Source of the DNA: Microcebus murinus
Lineage: Eukaryota > Chordata > Mammalia > Primates > Cheirogaleidae
DNA: 64,000 nt
Assembly (NCBI RefSeq): GCF_040939455.1
Contig: NC_134108.1
Coordinates: 82,442,001 to 82,506,000 of the forward strand
Direction of reading: 5' to 3'
The notes under the pieces are model-generated. The model saw only the letters and a program-made list of their open reading frames with translations, was not told the DNA's origin and did not search any database. Positions 23,590-36,129 of the stretch are shown one piece after another. Every line of letters begins with the position of its first letter. The first letter of the stretch is position 1. The translations under genes were made by a program, and so were the position numbers.

Positions 23590-24195
23590 AAAGTGCTGCT
23601 ATTCTCCTGCATCTGCCTCTTTAATCCAATTTTCATGCCACATCAACAGAGTAATCTATAAAATGAACTTTAATCCCATAATTTGCTGCTTAAAACCCTT
23701 CCATGCTTCTCCAGAATTGACAGGATAAAGATAACTATACTCAGTAAGAGGAAAAGATCCTTCTAGTAAGCCCTAACCTGGCATTCCAATCACGGCTCAT
23801 GTTTACTCTTCTAGTCATCAGCTGCGTGGAATTAATTGTCATCCTCCAAATGCTCATACCTCTCTGTCTTTGCAAAAATTATATGTTCTACTTAAAATGC
23901 TCTCTCCCCTCATTTTTGGAGTAAATTTCCTATTTATCTTTAAAACACAGTTTAAATGATATATTCTCCAAGCCTTTTTTAATACTTCAGTGATTGAATA
24001 TACATATATTATAATTCTTCTCACAATGGATTGAAAATACTTGTTTATATGTGTGAAATTCTCCAATGCCCAAATGTTGCTTTTTAGGAGATTAACCATG
24101 TTTTGTTTTATTCCTTTTAATCTACTGTAATGAATTCCCATGGCATCAAGCATATAGAGGGTATCCAAAACATTTTTGTTAAATAAATCACTTTT
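23590..24195 (+). repeat. L2-like LINE 3' portion
   Basis: Contains taaaacccttccatgcttct, a gacaggataaagataac phrase, taacctggcattccaatcac, acttaaaatgctctctcccc and a final gttaaataaat. The minus-strand frame of 135 codons at 23854-24261 crosses this fossil and the next one and is not a gene. Confidence 0.7.
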
Positions 24196-24218
24196 ACTGA
24201 GGAAGCAACATAATAGAC

Positions 24219-24405
24219 CTGTGCTGTCCAATAGAACTTTCTGTAATGATGCAAAATGCACTGTTCAGTATGGTGACTGCTAGGCAATTGCTGTGCTATG
24301 GCTATTAAGTTTTTGAAATGCGGCTAGTACAAGCAAGAATTGAATTTTAAATTCTATTTAACTTTAATTTATATAAATTTAAATAGTTACCATATTGGAC
24401 AAGCT
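24219..24405 (+). mobile_element. hAT-like fossil (cagtgctgtccaatag type)
   Basis: Begins ctgtgctgtccaatagaact, includes cagtatggtgactgctag and tgaaatgcggctagtac, then the aattgaattttaaattcta stretch, and ends with a gttaccatattggacaag segment that is an inverted copy of the start. No clean 8-bp duplication seen. Confidence 0.75.
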
Positions 24406-24984
24406 ACAATAAATGATAACCATGTTTCTGTAAATGTTAACAAAAACTATTATAGAATATTAAAAAGAAAAATTAGAATAATGTTAAAGTTCACAAAATA
24501 CATCATGAATACTTTATTACATAATTGAATCCTATATATAATGATTATTCAATTTTTAATAACGAGAGAGCAATGGTTAATCTAACATTACAATCACACT
24601 TGATTATCCTTTTAGTTCCATCTATACCCCCCTCTTCTGCTCATTATCTTCCTCATGATCTCTTCATTTATAATCTTTCACTTTCGCTTCACTTGTACTC
24701 TCTTTTTGGTGTTCAATGCTTTCAAATTCAAATTTTCTTCAGTTCCATTGATGAAATTTGAAATACATTTCATAAAGCCTGTTGCTAAAGCTTCTAGTAT
24801 TTCCTGATTTAGTCTTGACATAAAGCAGTGAAGAAGCAATTTGTACCCTGAACTTCGTTTCCCTGCAGTTTATCAGAAAACTGCTCACATTCTGTGTTAT
24901 TCGGGCAAGGTACGCTCCCTTCCTCCGTGCCCCTCCTCCACGGTCAACTGCGTAGTCAGAAGAGCTGGTTATTGCAAACATTCA

Positions 24985-25000
24985 CCACTAGATGGCACTG
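24985..25000 (+). promoter_or_regulatory. CTCF-like motif, plus orientation
   Basis: CCACTAGATGGCACTG fits the 16-base consensus CCASYAGRKGGCRSYR at every position. It lies in a locally GC-richer patch (about 24880-25060) of an ADGRB3 intron. Binding is inferred from motif only. Confidence 0.6.
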
Positions 25001-25282
25001 GTGGGCCAACAGGGTGACACGTTTACTGTGGCGGCTGCTGAAACTGATGGGTTCAAAATCACTGTGGATAGAAGTAGTAACTATGGGAAATATGGATCAA
25101 TGCTTGCTTTTCACAAAAGAAACACTACTTAGGGGAAAATTAAAAGCCCTCTTTTCATGTTAGGTAGGATGTTTAATGATAAAACTAGCCTCAGTTAGCT
25201 CAGCTCCCACCCTGTCTGCTCTGACTGCATCCTCTGGCTACCTACTTCAGCACTCCAGGCTGTTCTTTCAGCCTGGGAAATC

Positions 25283-25310
25283 CCTCCTCCTCCTCCTCCT
25301 CCTCCTCCTC
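25283..25310 (+). repeat. (CTC)n microsatellite
   Basis: Nine or so tandem copies of the trinucleotide. Confidence 0.95.
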
Positions 25311-26099
25311 AAATCTGTCTGCACGGCTCATGTCTTTAATGTCGGGGGTGGATGTGGGGGGTCCTAAATGGTCTGGCAGTAGATATTCATGTCCACTAAG
25401 GAGCAGAAAGACAGAGAGGTTAGCTACTGTACTTATCCTAAAAATTACTCAAAAGAGATTTCCAGAGTATCGTGTCATGATTAAAGTTAGCCTTGGAGGA
25501 CTATATCTGACTTAGTGAGAGCCTAGGGGACCCTGTTTAGAATCCCCCGATGTGTCCTACATACATCCTAACTGGTTAAGGACCAAGCTGGTTAAATGGT
25601 AATTCTCCTTTCTCTAACCATAGCACTCAATTACTGAATCCCATTTGCTTAGTGACTGTCAGTTTGGTTTACCTACAAATTAAACAAAACAAAACCCAAT
25701 AATTTTTTAAACCTAGAAAGGTCAACAAAATGTATGTTTTGCTCCGCAGTGGATTTATAAAGCCTTAGTTAGAGTCATGGTGCTTTTCGGAGACAGAAAC
25801 TCAGTACACAAATGATAAATAAAGAAAGATGGCAGAGCAATCATAGATTATTCAAAGTTGCAAACAGGTCCAGGATTTTTAGCTTTTTATTAGTAACATG
25901 AAATCCCACAGATGCTTTAAATATTTCATCAAAGGTGACTTAGTAGTCTTTGAAGATCATATCTTTAAAAATGTTAGTTCAGAAAATAAGTCCACTTATG
26001 CTCAAAACAAAAGCAAAACACCTTAGACACTAAAATAACTATTTTTTGCCATTTTAGGTTTATGGAGTCCCAGGTAATAGGGATTTTTCTGGTTTCTCT

Positions 26100-26990
26100 C
26101 AATGTCCTTTATGGAATTCATTCATTCAACAAATATTTACTGAGCATTTATAATGTCCCAATTACCATGTTAAATAGTGCACATGAAAAGGATAAACATG
26201 AATAGTAGCATCTCTCAACTCCCAGATGGTCAGAAAGGCAATTATATGAGAACTTACAGTCCAGTAGAATGCCCATTCTGATCTAGGAAGCCCTGGCTAC
26301 TCTAGGAGTATTTTAGGGGAGAGTGAGTCAGGGGGAAGATTTCCAGAAGAGAGGCAAGTTGAGGTTTAAAGGAACAGAAGTTTGCCAATGAGGAAGGGAA
26401 AAGTGTGCCATGGGACCTACATGTGGGAAGATCTGGGGGGGCAAAGAGAACTGGGTATATCCAAGAAACTGGGGAAAATTTCCAAATGGATAGAGTGTAA
26501 AGCTGGGGGTGAGTAAAGGTGGGTAGTTTTAGAAGGGCGAAGGGGTGATAAATGACGAGGTAAGCAAGGAGTTTGAATTTATCTTAAGGGCAAGGGAAAT
26601 GTATTGTAGTTTTTAAAATGCTATACCTGCACTTTGAAGAAAAGATTGAAGGAAAGTGAGCGTGAAGACAGGGAGGCCTGTGACAATCCAAATGGCGTAA
26701 CTGGGGAAGAGACAATCACAGGAAGTGGACAGATTCAAAAGTTGTTTGGGAGGTAGAATGGGCTCAGTTCTGTGGCTATCTGGATGTAAGAGGTGGGGAA
26801 GAGATAGAAATGAAAGACAGAACTCAGGTTTCCAGGAAGAATGTCTAGTGTGCTATACCCTGAACTATGACACATGAAAAGAAGATGGCTTGGGAGAGGA
26901 GATACTGAAAAGAGTTTTGAGTTTGAGATATCTGAGCACATCTAGGTATTATCAAAAGGTCAATTGATATATGGAATCAAAGCTCAAGGT
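26100..26990 (+). repeat. Purine-rich ancient repeat, copy 2
   Basis: Opens with ttcattcaacaaatatttac, then gaggcaagttgaggtttaaa, aatttatcttaagggcaagg, a tgaagacagggaggcctgtg phrase and gagtttgagatatctgagc. Parallel in order to copy 1. The minus-strand frame at 26735-26941 lies inside and is not a gene. Confidence 0.6.
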
Positions 26991-27824
26991 AGAAAAAAGG
27001 TAGAAATTTGTGTTATTTTTTTTTCCTGTTTAATGCTGCCTATGTGTATTTTGTAAATTAGAAAATGAATATTTAGCTCAGGCTACTTGCTATACTTAAA
27101 ATAAAAACATATTGTTGTGCAGCAATATGAAGGACTCTTGATTTTTTAAATGCTTTAGCAAAAAAGGAATAGCAACTCTGTTCACCAGCTCAAAGATCAA
27201 TTTGTTAACACTAATGCAAACATATATAACGAAAATCCCTTGTTAAGATACAACTGTACTTGAAGTCACAAGTATGTAGTTAGCATGCTCCCTTAAAACA
27301 AGGTAGCAATTACTTAGTGATTAGCTATTAATCTGTCTATTCCAACTGATTTTCTGTCTCTTAAAAATAGCAGAAATTATACAGAGCTTTAATCAATTTG
27401 ATGTGGAAAATGAGTTTACATCCTACATGCTAGAATTTCGGCATTAAAGAGAAATTGATTCCAAAATGTAGAGCTGATAGAAAAAAAGAACACGCACTGC
27501 TCGAGATTCCACATTTCAAATTTCACTTGCTGGCAATTTATGAATTCTTCTGTTCTGGGAATTCCCTTTGCTAGAGGATGCATGGGTAAATAACACAGAT
27601 CCAGTCTCTGTGCTCACATGACTTACAGCTCTGATTTCCAAGGTGGAACCTACTCATGTGAAGAATCGATGTTGCTGCTAAGGTCTGAGGGAGAGAGAGG
27701 AGTGTTTATGAAGTGTGTTTCATAACAACATTCCTCATATAGAAAATGGTTTTTAATCTGTCTTAAGCTGAAACAACATAGAATTATACCAGCAATATTT
27801 ACATCATATCACTACAAGTTTTTC

Positions 27825-27965
27825 TTCTAAGTACATTATTTTAATGATCAAATTCTCATAATAACCCTATGAAGTGGACAGAATTATTACTCTCATTTTA
27901 AATATGAGGAGATTAAGACAGGTACCTAGCCTAAGGTCAGTCAGATTTATAGGGGTTCAAAGAAG
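27825..27965. repeat. MIR-like SINE fossil
   Basis: Phrases attctcataataaccctatg, attactctcattttaaatat and gaggagattaagacaggtac are the MIR core. Confidence 0.75.
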
Positions 27966-28479
27966 AAGGTGCATTCATGAGATTGTGGGAGGAAGAAGAT
28001 TACTAAGGGAGGGACAGCTTTTAATGGATGGGCTACCAAGAGGCTCCCATATGAACAGGTGAAGATGGTGGGGGAGGGGCAGCAGGGATAGTCCAAGTGA
28101 TTGACAGTGCAAACAACAGGTAAAGGGGAGAACATGCACCCCTGTATACAGGAACCAGAGACTGCATCTATTTGATTCTATTATCTATAAACAAATAGAC
28201 ATTATAATGATATAAATTTATAAATGAGTAGAGCGAGATAACAGTGAAAGTTAGTGAAGCCGATAGGAATACTAGAATCTCAGAGATCCTGGTAGGCATT
28301 GAATTGGACAAGTAAAGAAAAATTACAGAAGTGTTTTGAGCAAGTGAGTCACGTGCCCAAGGCCATGAAGAAGGGAGAATAATCAGATAAATCAGTATAG
28401 AAGAGATTAGAGAAGGTGGGTGTTGCTATAATATGGGAAACAGACAAAGAGTGCATGAACTGCCATTTAATTATCCTAA

Positions 28480-28600
28480 TCTATAGTATTGAATCATTTC
28501 ATCCTTGAAACAATCTCCTGTGGCACATATTATTGTCCCCATTTTATATATGCAGACACTGAGGCTCAAATCCGTACTTTGTTGGACTCTACATTTCCCG
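28480..28600. repeat. MIR-like SINE fossil
   Basis: atcatttcatccttgaaac, tattgtccccattttatata and gcagacactgaggctcaaat in MIR order. Confidence 0.75.
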
Positions 28601-29723
28601 CTCTTTGGCTCTTTGTGCTACACTGCTCCTCCCTCACTAGTGGTGGTGGCAGGAAAAGAAAAAGCAGGGCCATTGAGGACAGAAACATGAGGGAAGTGAA
28701 ACCTATCGCTAGGAAAGGGATTGCTAGAATGCAGAATTACTCCAGATGACACCAAGGACTTGTTGGTCAGAGAGAGAAAAACTCCCCTGGTCACATAAAG
28801 TCTGGATTGATTCCCAGAGTAGAAAGGTGTATCAGGTATTTGTGGGTGATTAGGCATAGATAAAGACAGCTGGGCGTTCCTCCCAGAGGTGAGAATTGAT
28901 GAGAGATTAGAGTGATAAAAGAGAAGCAGAGGGGACTGGAGCAGATCAGGTCATTCAGGTCATTCAAATGTCGGAATACACAAGGAAGAAAAATAAGTGG
29001 AGATGGGAAATGTCAAGACTAACATTCATGTTTAATATCTTGGTAAACATTGAGGTCAAAATTAAATTTTTAAAATTAATACTATTTTTTTTAAAAATTA
29101 CTTTTCTTGATTTAATATAATTGTTAAATGGTCCTTGGGGTTTATTTTTAGTATAATAACAATGTGGAATAAAAGAAAGAAATTTTTAAAAAGTTAAAAA
29201 TGTTGCTTGAATTTTCTTTTCAGTTTGAGGATGATCAGCATGTTGCTAAATATTTATAAATTAGACAAGGTAGGGTAATATAAGATTACAACAAATTGCT
29301 TTTTAAGTTTCTGCTGTGCCAGAGACTTTTCTCAAAGTCTCTTCTGATGCTCAATCTGCTAAGGCAAATTATGACAATAATTATCTCCATAGCAACCAGT
29401 TTGAATAATGGACATCTGGTATACATGTTGTATACACAGTGGTACTATCCGGTATACACATTGATTCTTTGAGACCTCAGTGGTTCCTCCTTAATTCTGC
29501 CCATAAAATTCAGCTGCTTCACTGCAAAACTAAGGAGTGGAATAGATAATATAATTCATGCTTTTTGAGAGGATTAGATGTTCTTTTAGATATTTATTAA
29601 GAAGAAGTGGTCTCTCACCTGTATGGTATCTTTAAATTCTGATTTACTCCCTACTTTTGAGAATTTATCTGAAGTGACTTGGCAAGAACAAATAGAACAT
29701 TTAAGATGAAAGAATTCAATACC

Positions 29724-29739
29724 TGGTGCCACCTACTGT
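29724..29739 (-). promoter_or_regulatory. CTCF-like motif, minus orientation
   Basis: The plus strand reads TGGTGCCACCTACTGT; reverse-complemented it matches 15 of 16 positions of CCASYAGRKGGCRSYR, failing only at the first base. It faces the motif at 24985. Binding is inferred only. Confidence 0.5.
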
Positions 29740-30637
29740 CAACATTAAACTCAGTGGCTAGTGTTAGGTGAACAACTGGTGAGAACATTTAAGTGTGGCA
29801 TTATTTGCTATGGCTAAAAATATTCAGTGAAAACACTTGCTTTAACCCTTTAAAGAACTTAACAGATAATAACATAATTCTCTGTAGGATATACAGATAA
29901 CAGCTGTTAGCAGAAAATATTGGAAATTCCAATAGCTATGAAAGTACTGTTTGTGATTAACTGACCTCGTGGTTTGTAATGAAAAAGGTAAAGTAGGTAT
30001 AAACTTGTATGTAAATATTTTATTATGGAGTAGTATGAGTTTTTTCTCTTTAGAAAAGAAATGCAAATTCTACAAATATTTGTGTTTCTAATTGTGATTA
30101 CATTTAGCCTTAAAATGGAGTGGTCCATACAATTTAGAACAGTCCAATTTATTAAACTAGCTAAATTTGTCTCTAACAAAGGCAAAATATTTGTACCAGT
30201 AGTGATTAATTCCCCATTCCACCAACTGGAGCCTGAAAAGAAAATAGGTCAATGTGAGCTAAGACCTCATCTTCCTCCCTGACATCACCCCCACACCAAA
30301 TATCATATCCCTATATATGTATATAGTAGCTAAGAGCCCAGGAGGATAAGAGACAGGGAAAGTACATGCCTGCTCAGAAAGAGAGTTGCTGGAGATGGCG
30401 ATGGCATGACCACTGAAGATCGGTGTCTTGGCAATGCTTAGCTTTATATCAAACGTGTTCAAATGATACACAAGTTGTTTCTTCTGCTCTCCTTGGAACA
30501 GGAGAAATGGAGATTGGAAGACTGAGAGTTGGATGACTAAGTCATCTTTCTTTGTGCACAACAACTAGTTAATAACCCTATTTTTTTCTTAGTGACTTCT
30601 GTAAAGAGATCTTATTTTGGTTGACATCTGAGTTGGC

Positions 30638-30943
30638 GGCTGGGTGCAGTGTAATCCTAGCACTCTGGGAGGCCAAGGTGGGAGGATAGCTCCAGGTCAG
30701 GAGTTCAAGACCAGTCTGAGCAAGAGCAAGACACCGTCTCTACTAAAATAGAAATAAATTAGCCAAATAAGTAAAAATATATAAAAAAATAATTAGCTGG
30801 GCATGGTGCCGCATGCCTGAAGTCCCAAATCCTCAGGAGGCTGAGACAGGAGGATTGCTTGAGCCCAGGAGTTGGAAGTTGTAGTGAGCTAAGCTGATGC
30901 CTACAACACTCTAACCTGAGCAACAGAGCGAGACTCTGTCTCC

Positions 30944-30980
<37 letters not shown>

Positions 30981-30983
30981 GAA
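30638..30983 (+). repeat. Alu SINE, strepsirrhine type
   Basis: Starts ggctgggtgcagtgtaatcc with a small deletion of the usual ggctcatgcc segment. It has a long A-rich linker (30750-30792), the right half from ttagctgggcatggtgccgc, and a poly(A) then (AAAAG)n tail to about 30983. The phrase gaagttgtagtgagctaagc and the gagcaagagcaagac phrase are strepsirrhine-like. Flanks gagttggc and cagttggc suggest a short duplication. Confidence 0.92.
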
Positions 30984-31204
30984 ACACCAGTTGGCAAGAG
31001 ACACTCAAAATGAATTGTCTGTATTTTCACTATCAATCGATTCCAGAAACAATCTCTCATTATTTACAAAAGACATGAATAGAATCAAATTTTGCAATCT
31101 GGTGGAGGCGATATTTTAACTTTCACCAATGGAGAAGAGGTAGTGGACTATTCTGCATCTTTGTTAATTTTATCACATTATTATTATTATTATTACTATA
31201 GGCC

Positions 31205-31610
31205 AGTAAAGCAATCTGTAGACCAGCATCATCACCATCAGCTGAGAGCTTCTTAGACATGCAACTTCTACTGTCTAACTTCTAACGTCTCTACAAAAAA
31301 TAGAAAAATTATAAATTGTAGCCTGTAGTCCTAGATATTCAGGAGGCTGAGGCAGGAGGATCACTTGAATCCAAAAGTTTGAGGTGGCAGTGAGCAATGA
31401 TGACACCACTGTACTCTACCCTGGGCACCAGAGCTAGCCCTTGTCACCCCCCAACCCCAAAAAAGAAATGTAAATATGCAAATTAACAGGCACACCCTAG
31501 ACCTACTGAAACAGAAATGTTAGAGGGTCTGGGGCTCAAAAATCTGTGTTTTAAGAAGCTCTCTGGGTGATTCCTAGGTACACTGAAGTTTGAGAAGGAC
31601 TATTTTGGAC
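31205..31610 (+). mobile_element. MER20-like hAT fossil split by an Alu fragment
   Basis: The left piece (31205-31290) has ctgtagaccagcatcatcac and ccatcagctgagagcttct. The right piece (31475-31605) has ccctagacctactgaaacag, a gaggtctggggctc-like phrase, aatctgtgttttaagaagct and a gtttgagaaggac end. The order is that of a hAT-Charlie fossil interrupted by the SINE at 31285-31470. Confidence 0.65.
31285..31470 (+). repeat. Alu fragment inserted in a hAT fossil
   Basis: gtctctacaaaaaatagaaa, then gtagtcctagatattcagga, ggctgaggcaggaggatcac, gaggtggcagtgagcaatga and a caccagagctag-type end with a short A-rich tail. Confidence 0.82.
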
Positions 31611-34114
31611 AGGAAGGAGAGGCACTCAAAGAAGATAGGTGTGCAAAGTAAACAAATTTTATCATTCCTTCTTACTACTGAAGATAAGTTAAAAATTACT
31701 CAGAAACCAAATGAATAATATCTTGGTCTCCAGAGAAGACATAATACTGTTGGAGAACAACCTTAGGGAAATAAAGAACAGTCCCAGAATGACATTTCTT
31801 CTAAACAGAGTGGGAGGCGGGGTGCAGGGTTGGGGGCTCACATTCACTGCATTACAGGGCTCCAAACTCTAATCCAAATGCATTACTGTGTTCAAGACAA
31901 GTTTTACATTATCAACATTACTGCTGCCCTCCTTTGGAATGAATATTTGGAGAGAAATATCACAATAATTGCTACATCTCTGGTCTAAGTTGCTATTACT
32001 GTATACATGTATGATATAGTTATCTTACTTCACAAGTTTTTTCAACACATTCAACCTGCAAGCTTCACTCACCATTTGCAAACAAGACAATTGTGGTTCC
32101 AAGAAGGAAGTTTTATGTACATGCTAAGTGCAATTTTTGCTTGTAAATGGTGCATTCCAACTTAGCAGTTAATGACTGAAGAGTAATGGATCATAGAACC
32201 GGAGCTATAGAAATAGCAAGCCCGTCCCCTGGGAACAGAGCAAGCAGGTCCCCAGGCAGCCAGAAAATTAACTTAGGCCAATCCAGCAGAAACACTGGCT
32301 TTCTGAATAATATTAGCTAGGAAAATATTGGGGAAAAAAATCACACAAAATATAATCTCTAAAAATATTATGTTTCTCGTTGTAGCAATATAACAAAATC
32401 AGGGGAGCTGTTATCGTCCTATCATTTTTAACCCTCAGAGCCTAAGGGTATACAATGAGATAAGATAAATTAAATCATTATTTGGTGTGTTTGACCAATT
32501 TAAAAATTGGGCCACTTAATCATCTCCCCTGTACTTTTTCCGTTTCCCAACTAGAAGTATTTTTTTAAATAATTTTTTCAATCCTACAAATTTTTTTATG
32601 ATTAGAAAAGAAATATCATATTTGTGCTCGATAATGCCATTTTTAATACTTTAAAATATCTATTTACCAATAAAGAAATATCCTAATCTTGATAGGAAAA
32701 TATTCTTTTTCCATTTTTAGTGGACATCATAACAGCTTCTGATTAAATCCAGATGATTAATCATTATTGTCATTAACTATTCAGACAAAGATGTGTGTAT
32801 ATTATATTTCTTCTTTCTGACAACAGAGAGTCTCTTGGCAAACTTGATTAATTTGTTTTGCATACAAATTAAGTGAAGCATAAAAATAAATAGAAGTTGT
32901 TTCCAGCAATCTGCAGAAAAATTAAGAATGAACAGCACTAAAAATAATACTAAAAAAAACTTATGTTTTTTAAAAATACATTTGTTGAGGTTTTGTTATT
33001 GACAAAAAGAGAAAGATGCCTTAGTAAAAGTTATGGTAATTTGAAAGTCTTCTCAATTTATATTGTAAATGTGTAAATAACATCATGCCTGAATATAGGA
33101 ACACTATACTCATGTGTAATCATAAAAGTAATATTTATCGAACACAGAGAGAAAACTAAGTGGATTTGAAAGCATGTTCACTATGAAAAACAGTTGTTTG
33201 TAAATCCAGCTCTCTTGATAAAATAATTTGGGGATGATATGATGTGGCATATATTTTGTTGTCCTTGTATAAGCACTAATTTATAAATCATGTAGCTGAT
33301 TCAAGAATTCCCTTTAATTATGAAAGTGATTTTTGTATACTTATTTGTGGTTCCCTTCAAATCATATTATTGAAAAAAGTAAAAAAATAAAATAAAAAAA
33401 GTAAAAAGTTAATAATACCAAAAAATGTATAGTGTTATATAATTTTTTCTTTCAGTTTTATGTGATAATTTTTCAACATGCCTTAAATCATGAAAGCCAG
33501 CAAATGAACCTAGCAAACAATGTATACTATCTTTCTTGTAAATAGATTTGTAAAATGTTTTCCAAACAGCAGGTGGCAATCTTTGTAAATTTGATTGCAG
33601 TGGTATTACCTTACCTTTACATCTGCAGAAAAAAGACAGTTTTAAAGGACTGGTTAAGAACCTTGCTATGCTCAGACTGGTTTAAGTTACTTCAAATAGT
33701 AAAAGGGTCTTATTTAATCATGCTTACTATTCTATGAAATTTCTTTCTAGGCAAAATAAATGTTTTTGTTTCATACTTCTGAATTCTAATGTACTGCAGG
33801 AGGAATTTCACAGTGCTAATCTGTACAGATACCCTTCTCTTCACAATTCTGCATGCTGGTTACTTTTTACCATATTAAATTTAGATAGCCTTAAAAATTA
33901 ATAAAATTAATTTTAGATCATTTTTAAGCTCTAAAAAACACCCTGACCTATTGTTACTCTTAAAATCCAGTTCTGTTGGGATCCTTAGCGAACTGTGAGA
34001 AATTGTTAGAATTCTAACTATGGAGAAATACAAAGCTTTGATTTCTGGATGTCTCTTAGAGTACTTTGGGTTTTCTAGATTGAAGTGGTCACGTTAGACA
34101 GATACAGAAATTCA

Positions 34115-34300
34115 TAGCTTTCTGAGCTGAAAAGGAACCTCAAAGATCTTGGAACCAGCTGCACCTACTGTATCCCCAGGAAATAGACAGCAGAGAGATC
34201 AACTAGTTTGCCCACAAAGAGCTGCAGTTACTAGTAGCAAGAGGATTCTAACTGAGTCTTCAAATTCTCTAAGTTCAACACTTTCCTCTATATCACACTG
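34115..34300. repeat. Possible MIR-related fossil
   Basis: gctgaaaaggaacctcaaag, a tccccaggaaatagacagca phrase, actagtttgcccacaaagag and aacactttcctctatatcac follow the order of a mammal-wide MIR-like SINE. The plus-strand frame at 34149-34406 is not a gene. Confidence 0.5.
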
Positions 34301-35145
34301 TAAAGTTTTGAAATTCTATCCTATCACCTCTTTAGTATACTTATTTTATATTATCATTCTAAATCCTGATTTTCACTTATTTATTAAGTACTCAGTGTGT
34401 CAATAATATTTTATGGAATGTACACATGATTAGGATGGAGTCTTTGTTCTACATGATCTCTTAAAATATGTTCTCCATAATTTGGGCAATTTCTGACTTT
34501 TAATTATTTCCTATGCTCATATACAATTTTTTTTTATGTAGCAGCACTTCCATTCTTTCATTAGTAAATAAGACTTTATGACTTCATTTAAAAATGTGTT
34601 CCTCGTAGGAATTTATATTTTTAATTGGAAAATGGGGCAAGGGCAAGTAAATGAAAATACTCAAGGTCAACCATCAAGGTGAGAATAATTAGCAATAGAA
34701 CTTAAAAATGCCTGATTGTTAACACCATGTCTTTATCTTCTCACTTAGCTATCTAACACATCTTTATATTTCTAATATATATTATATATCATCTAAGACA
34801 ACTTGTTTTGTGTTCTCAATAAACAAATATTTCATAAAATATTGAAAAAACTATACCCTTCATTAATTTAAACTATATCCAGTCTTGTACTCTTCGATAA
34901 GGCTACCTCAGTATTATCATATTTTTCAATCTCATTTTTCAACAAAAAACTTAAAAACCAATATGACTATTCTATGACACATAAACAGAGAATGTCCCAT
35001 ATGTTATAAAAACAAGTAAATTTCCATCTATTCTTGGCAATCTTTCATTGAGGAAGTATTGCCTTTAATTAATGATAATATTTTGAATTTTTTTGGGGGG
35101 GGCTTACAAAATATTTGCATTGGGATAATTTCAGTTCATTCTCAC

Positions 35146-35310
35146 CAGGGCATCGCTGCTCACTACATCTTCTCACTTCTTCGCCTGTTCCTTCACATTG
35201 CTGCCCAGTTATCGCAGCACCCTGACAGGTCCTCATTCGCCTTTCCCAGCCACCATCACAGGACTTGGAACAACCACTCCAATGACCCCACTGATTCCAC
35301 TGACCATTGG
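35146..35310 (-). CDS. ADGRB3: ADGRB3 exon encoding thrombospondin type-1 repeat 4
   Basis: A 165-bp exon encoding the last TSR: split [21 protein letters not shown], then WERRMRTC and ending CSEQRCP plus one base. It has three core tryptophans and six cysteines. The O-fucose-type position is serine (CSKSC) where the other three repeats have threonine. The acceptor is CTTTCAG|CCAATG with a good pyrimidine run and the donor CCTG|GTGAGA. From memory, the human protein has Ile where this one has Met in ERRMRTC and Val where this one has the second Ala in GAAITG; I hold this with modest confidence. The outgoing G joins CA of the next exon to make Ala. Confidence 0.97.
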
Positions 35311-35772
35311 CTGAAAGAAATGTGGCATAGTCAGTAGCAGTAGTCTCCTGCATACTGCTTTAGGAATTTCAAAATCTGAGGGCATTACTGTCTTTTCAAT
35401 TTTTATTAATCTTCCACCATGAATAAACTTTATTCAAATATTTAACTTACTGGTCAAATATAGAGCACTGTGATTAACACAAGTTTATTTAAGCATGTCA
35501 GAGTCTTTAAATGGACATTAAACCTTACTTGTAAAAAATGCCAGTTCAGAGTTTAGTGTTAAACTTCATCAACTCTATTGGTATTTAATCTCAGAATCTC
35601 CTAAATTTTATTACTTTATTAGCATGGCATACAGTAGAATAAGCTCTGGTATAATTGGCTTCATCTCTAAGAAGTACATAATTATTATCTTATTATTCCA
35701 TGACTACCTGGCATGGTTCTGTCACATTTTATAAGTGGCGGGTGCCATTGATGTGCAGGAATCTGGCCTCAC
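35311..35772 (-). other. ADGRB3: ADGRB3 short intron, 462 bp, between TSR3 and TSR4
   Basis: Minus-strand donor GTGAGG at the 35772 end and acceptor TTTCTTTCAG at the 35311 end. AT-rich, with no recognisable repeat. Confidence 0.88.
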
Positions 35773-35937
35773 CTGTGCACTCGGGGTTATAGCACTCTCT
35801 GCTTTCTGCCCAGGGGCCTCTGCATTCGGAACCCCCATGAGCAGCTGCAGTGCACTGTCGGCTTCTCTGCTGGGTCCCATTGGAGCACGTCACTGAGCAT
35901 TGGCTCCACGAACTCCACTCCTGCCACTGTCCATCGA
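35773..35937 (-). CDS. ADGRB3: ADGRB3 exon encoding thrombospondin type-1 repeat 3
   Basis: A 165-bp exon: split [21 protein letters not shown], followed by TQQRSRQC and ending CYNPECT plus one base. It has three core tryptophans, six cysteines, CSVTC as an O-fucose-type site, and an N-glycosylation sequon NGT overlapping the second cysteine loop. The acceptor is TTGGCAG|TCGATG and the donor CACAG|GTGAGG. It is separated from TSR4 by an intron of only 462 bp, unlike the 6-11 kb introns before it. Phase is one in, one out; the junction codon with TSR4 is G|CC, Ala, giving T-A-N-G-Q-W. Confidence 0.97.
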
Positions 35938-36129
35938 CTGCCAAAACAGAAAGAGACAGTGTAAGGAAACCTTCCAACAGGGAAGGTTGTACATGAAGCA
36001 CATGGAAAAACTACCCTTGAAAATTAATTCCAATCAATGGACTCAGACGGAGGGCAATGGAAGGTCACATTGGCATGAGAACTTACTCCAAACAATTATC
36101 ACCTTATTTTCCATTTATATTTCCTTTTA

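Larger units (their letters stand above)
20077..35145 (-). other. ADGRB3: ADGRB3 intron, 15.1 kb, between TSR4 and HormR exons
   Basis: Holds a GC-richer unexplained block (21140-21930), a nested Tigger composite (21951-22532), purine-rich ancient repeats (about 22840-23560 and 26100-26990), L2 and MIR fossils, an Alu (30638-30983), and an Alu fragment splitting a MER20-like element (31205-31610). Two CTCF-like motifs are at 24985 and 29724. Between 32300 and 34100 and again from 34300 to 35145 I see only AT-rich sequence without recognisable elements. Confidence 0.85.

Noticed and set aside
23854..24261. Minus-strand open frame of 135 codons
   Set aside because: Spans the end of an L2 fossil and a hAT fossil; composition is that of AT-rich noncoding sequence.
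35059..35337. Plus-strand open frame over the TSR4 exon
   Set aside because: Antisense shadow of the TSR4 exon; the minus-strand reading has the TSR cysteines, tryptophans and splice sites.
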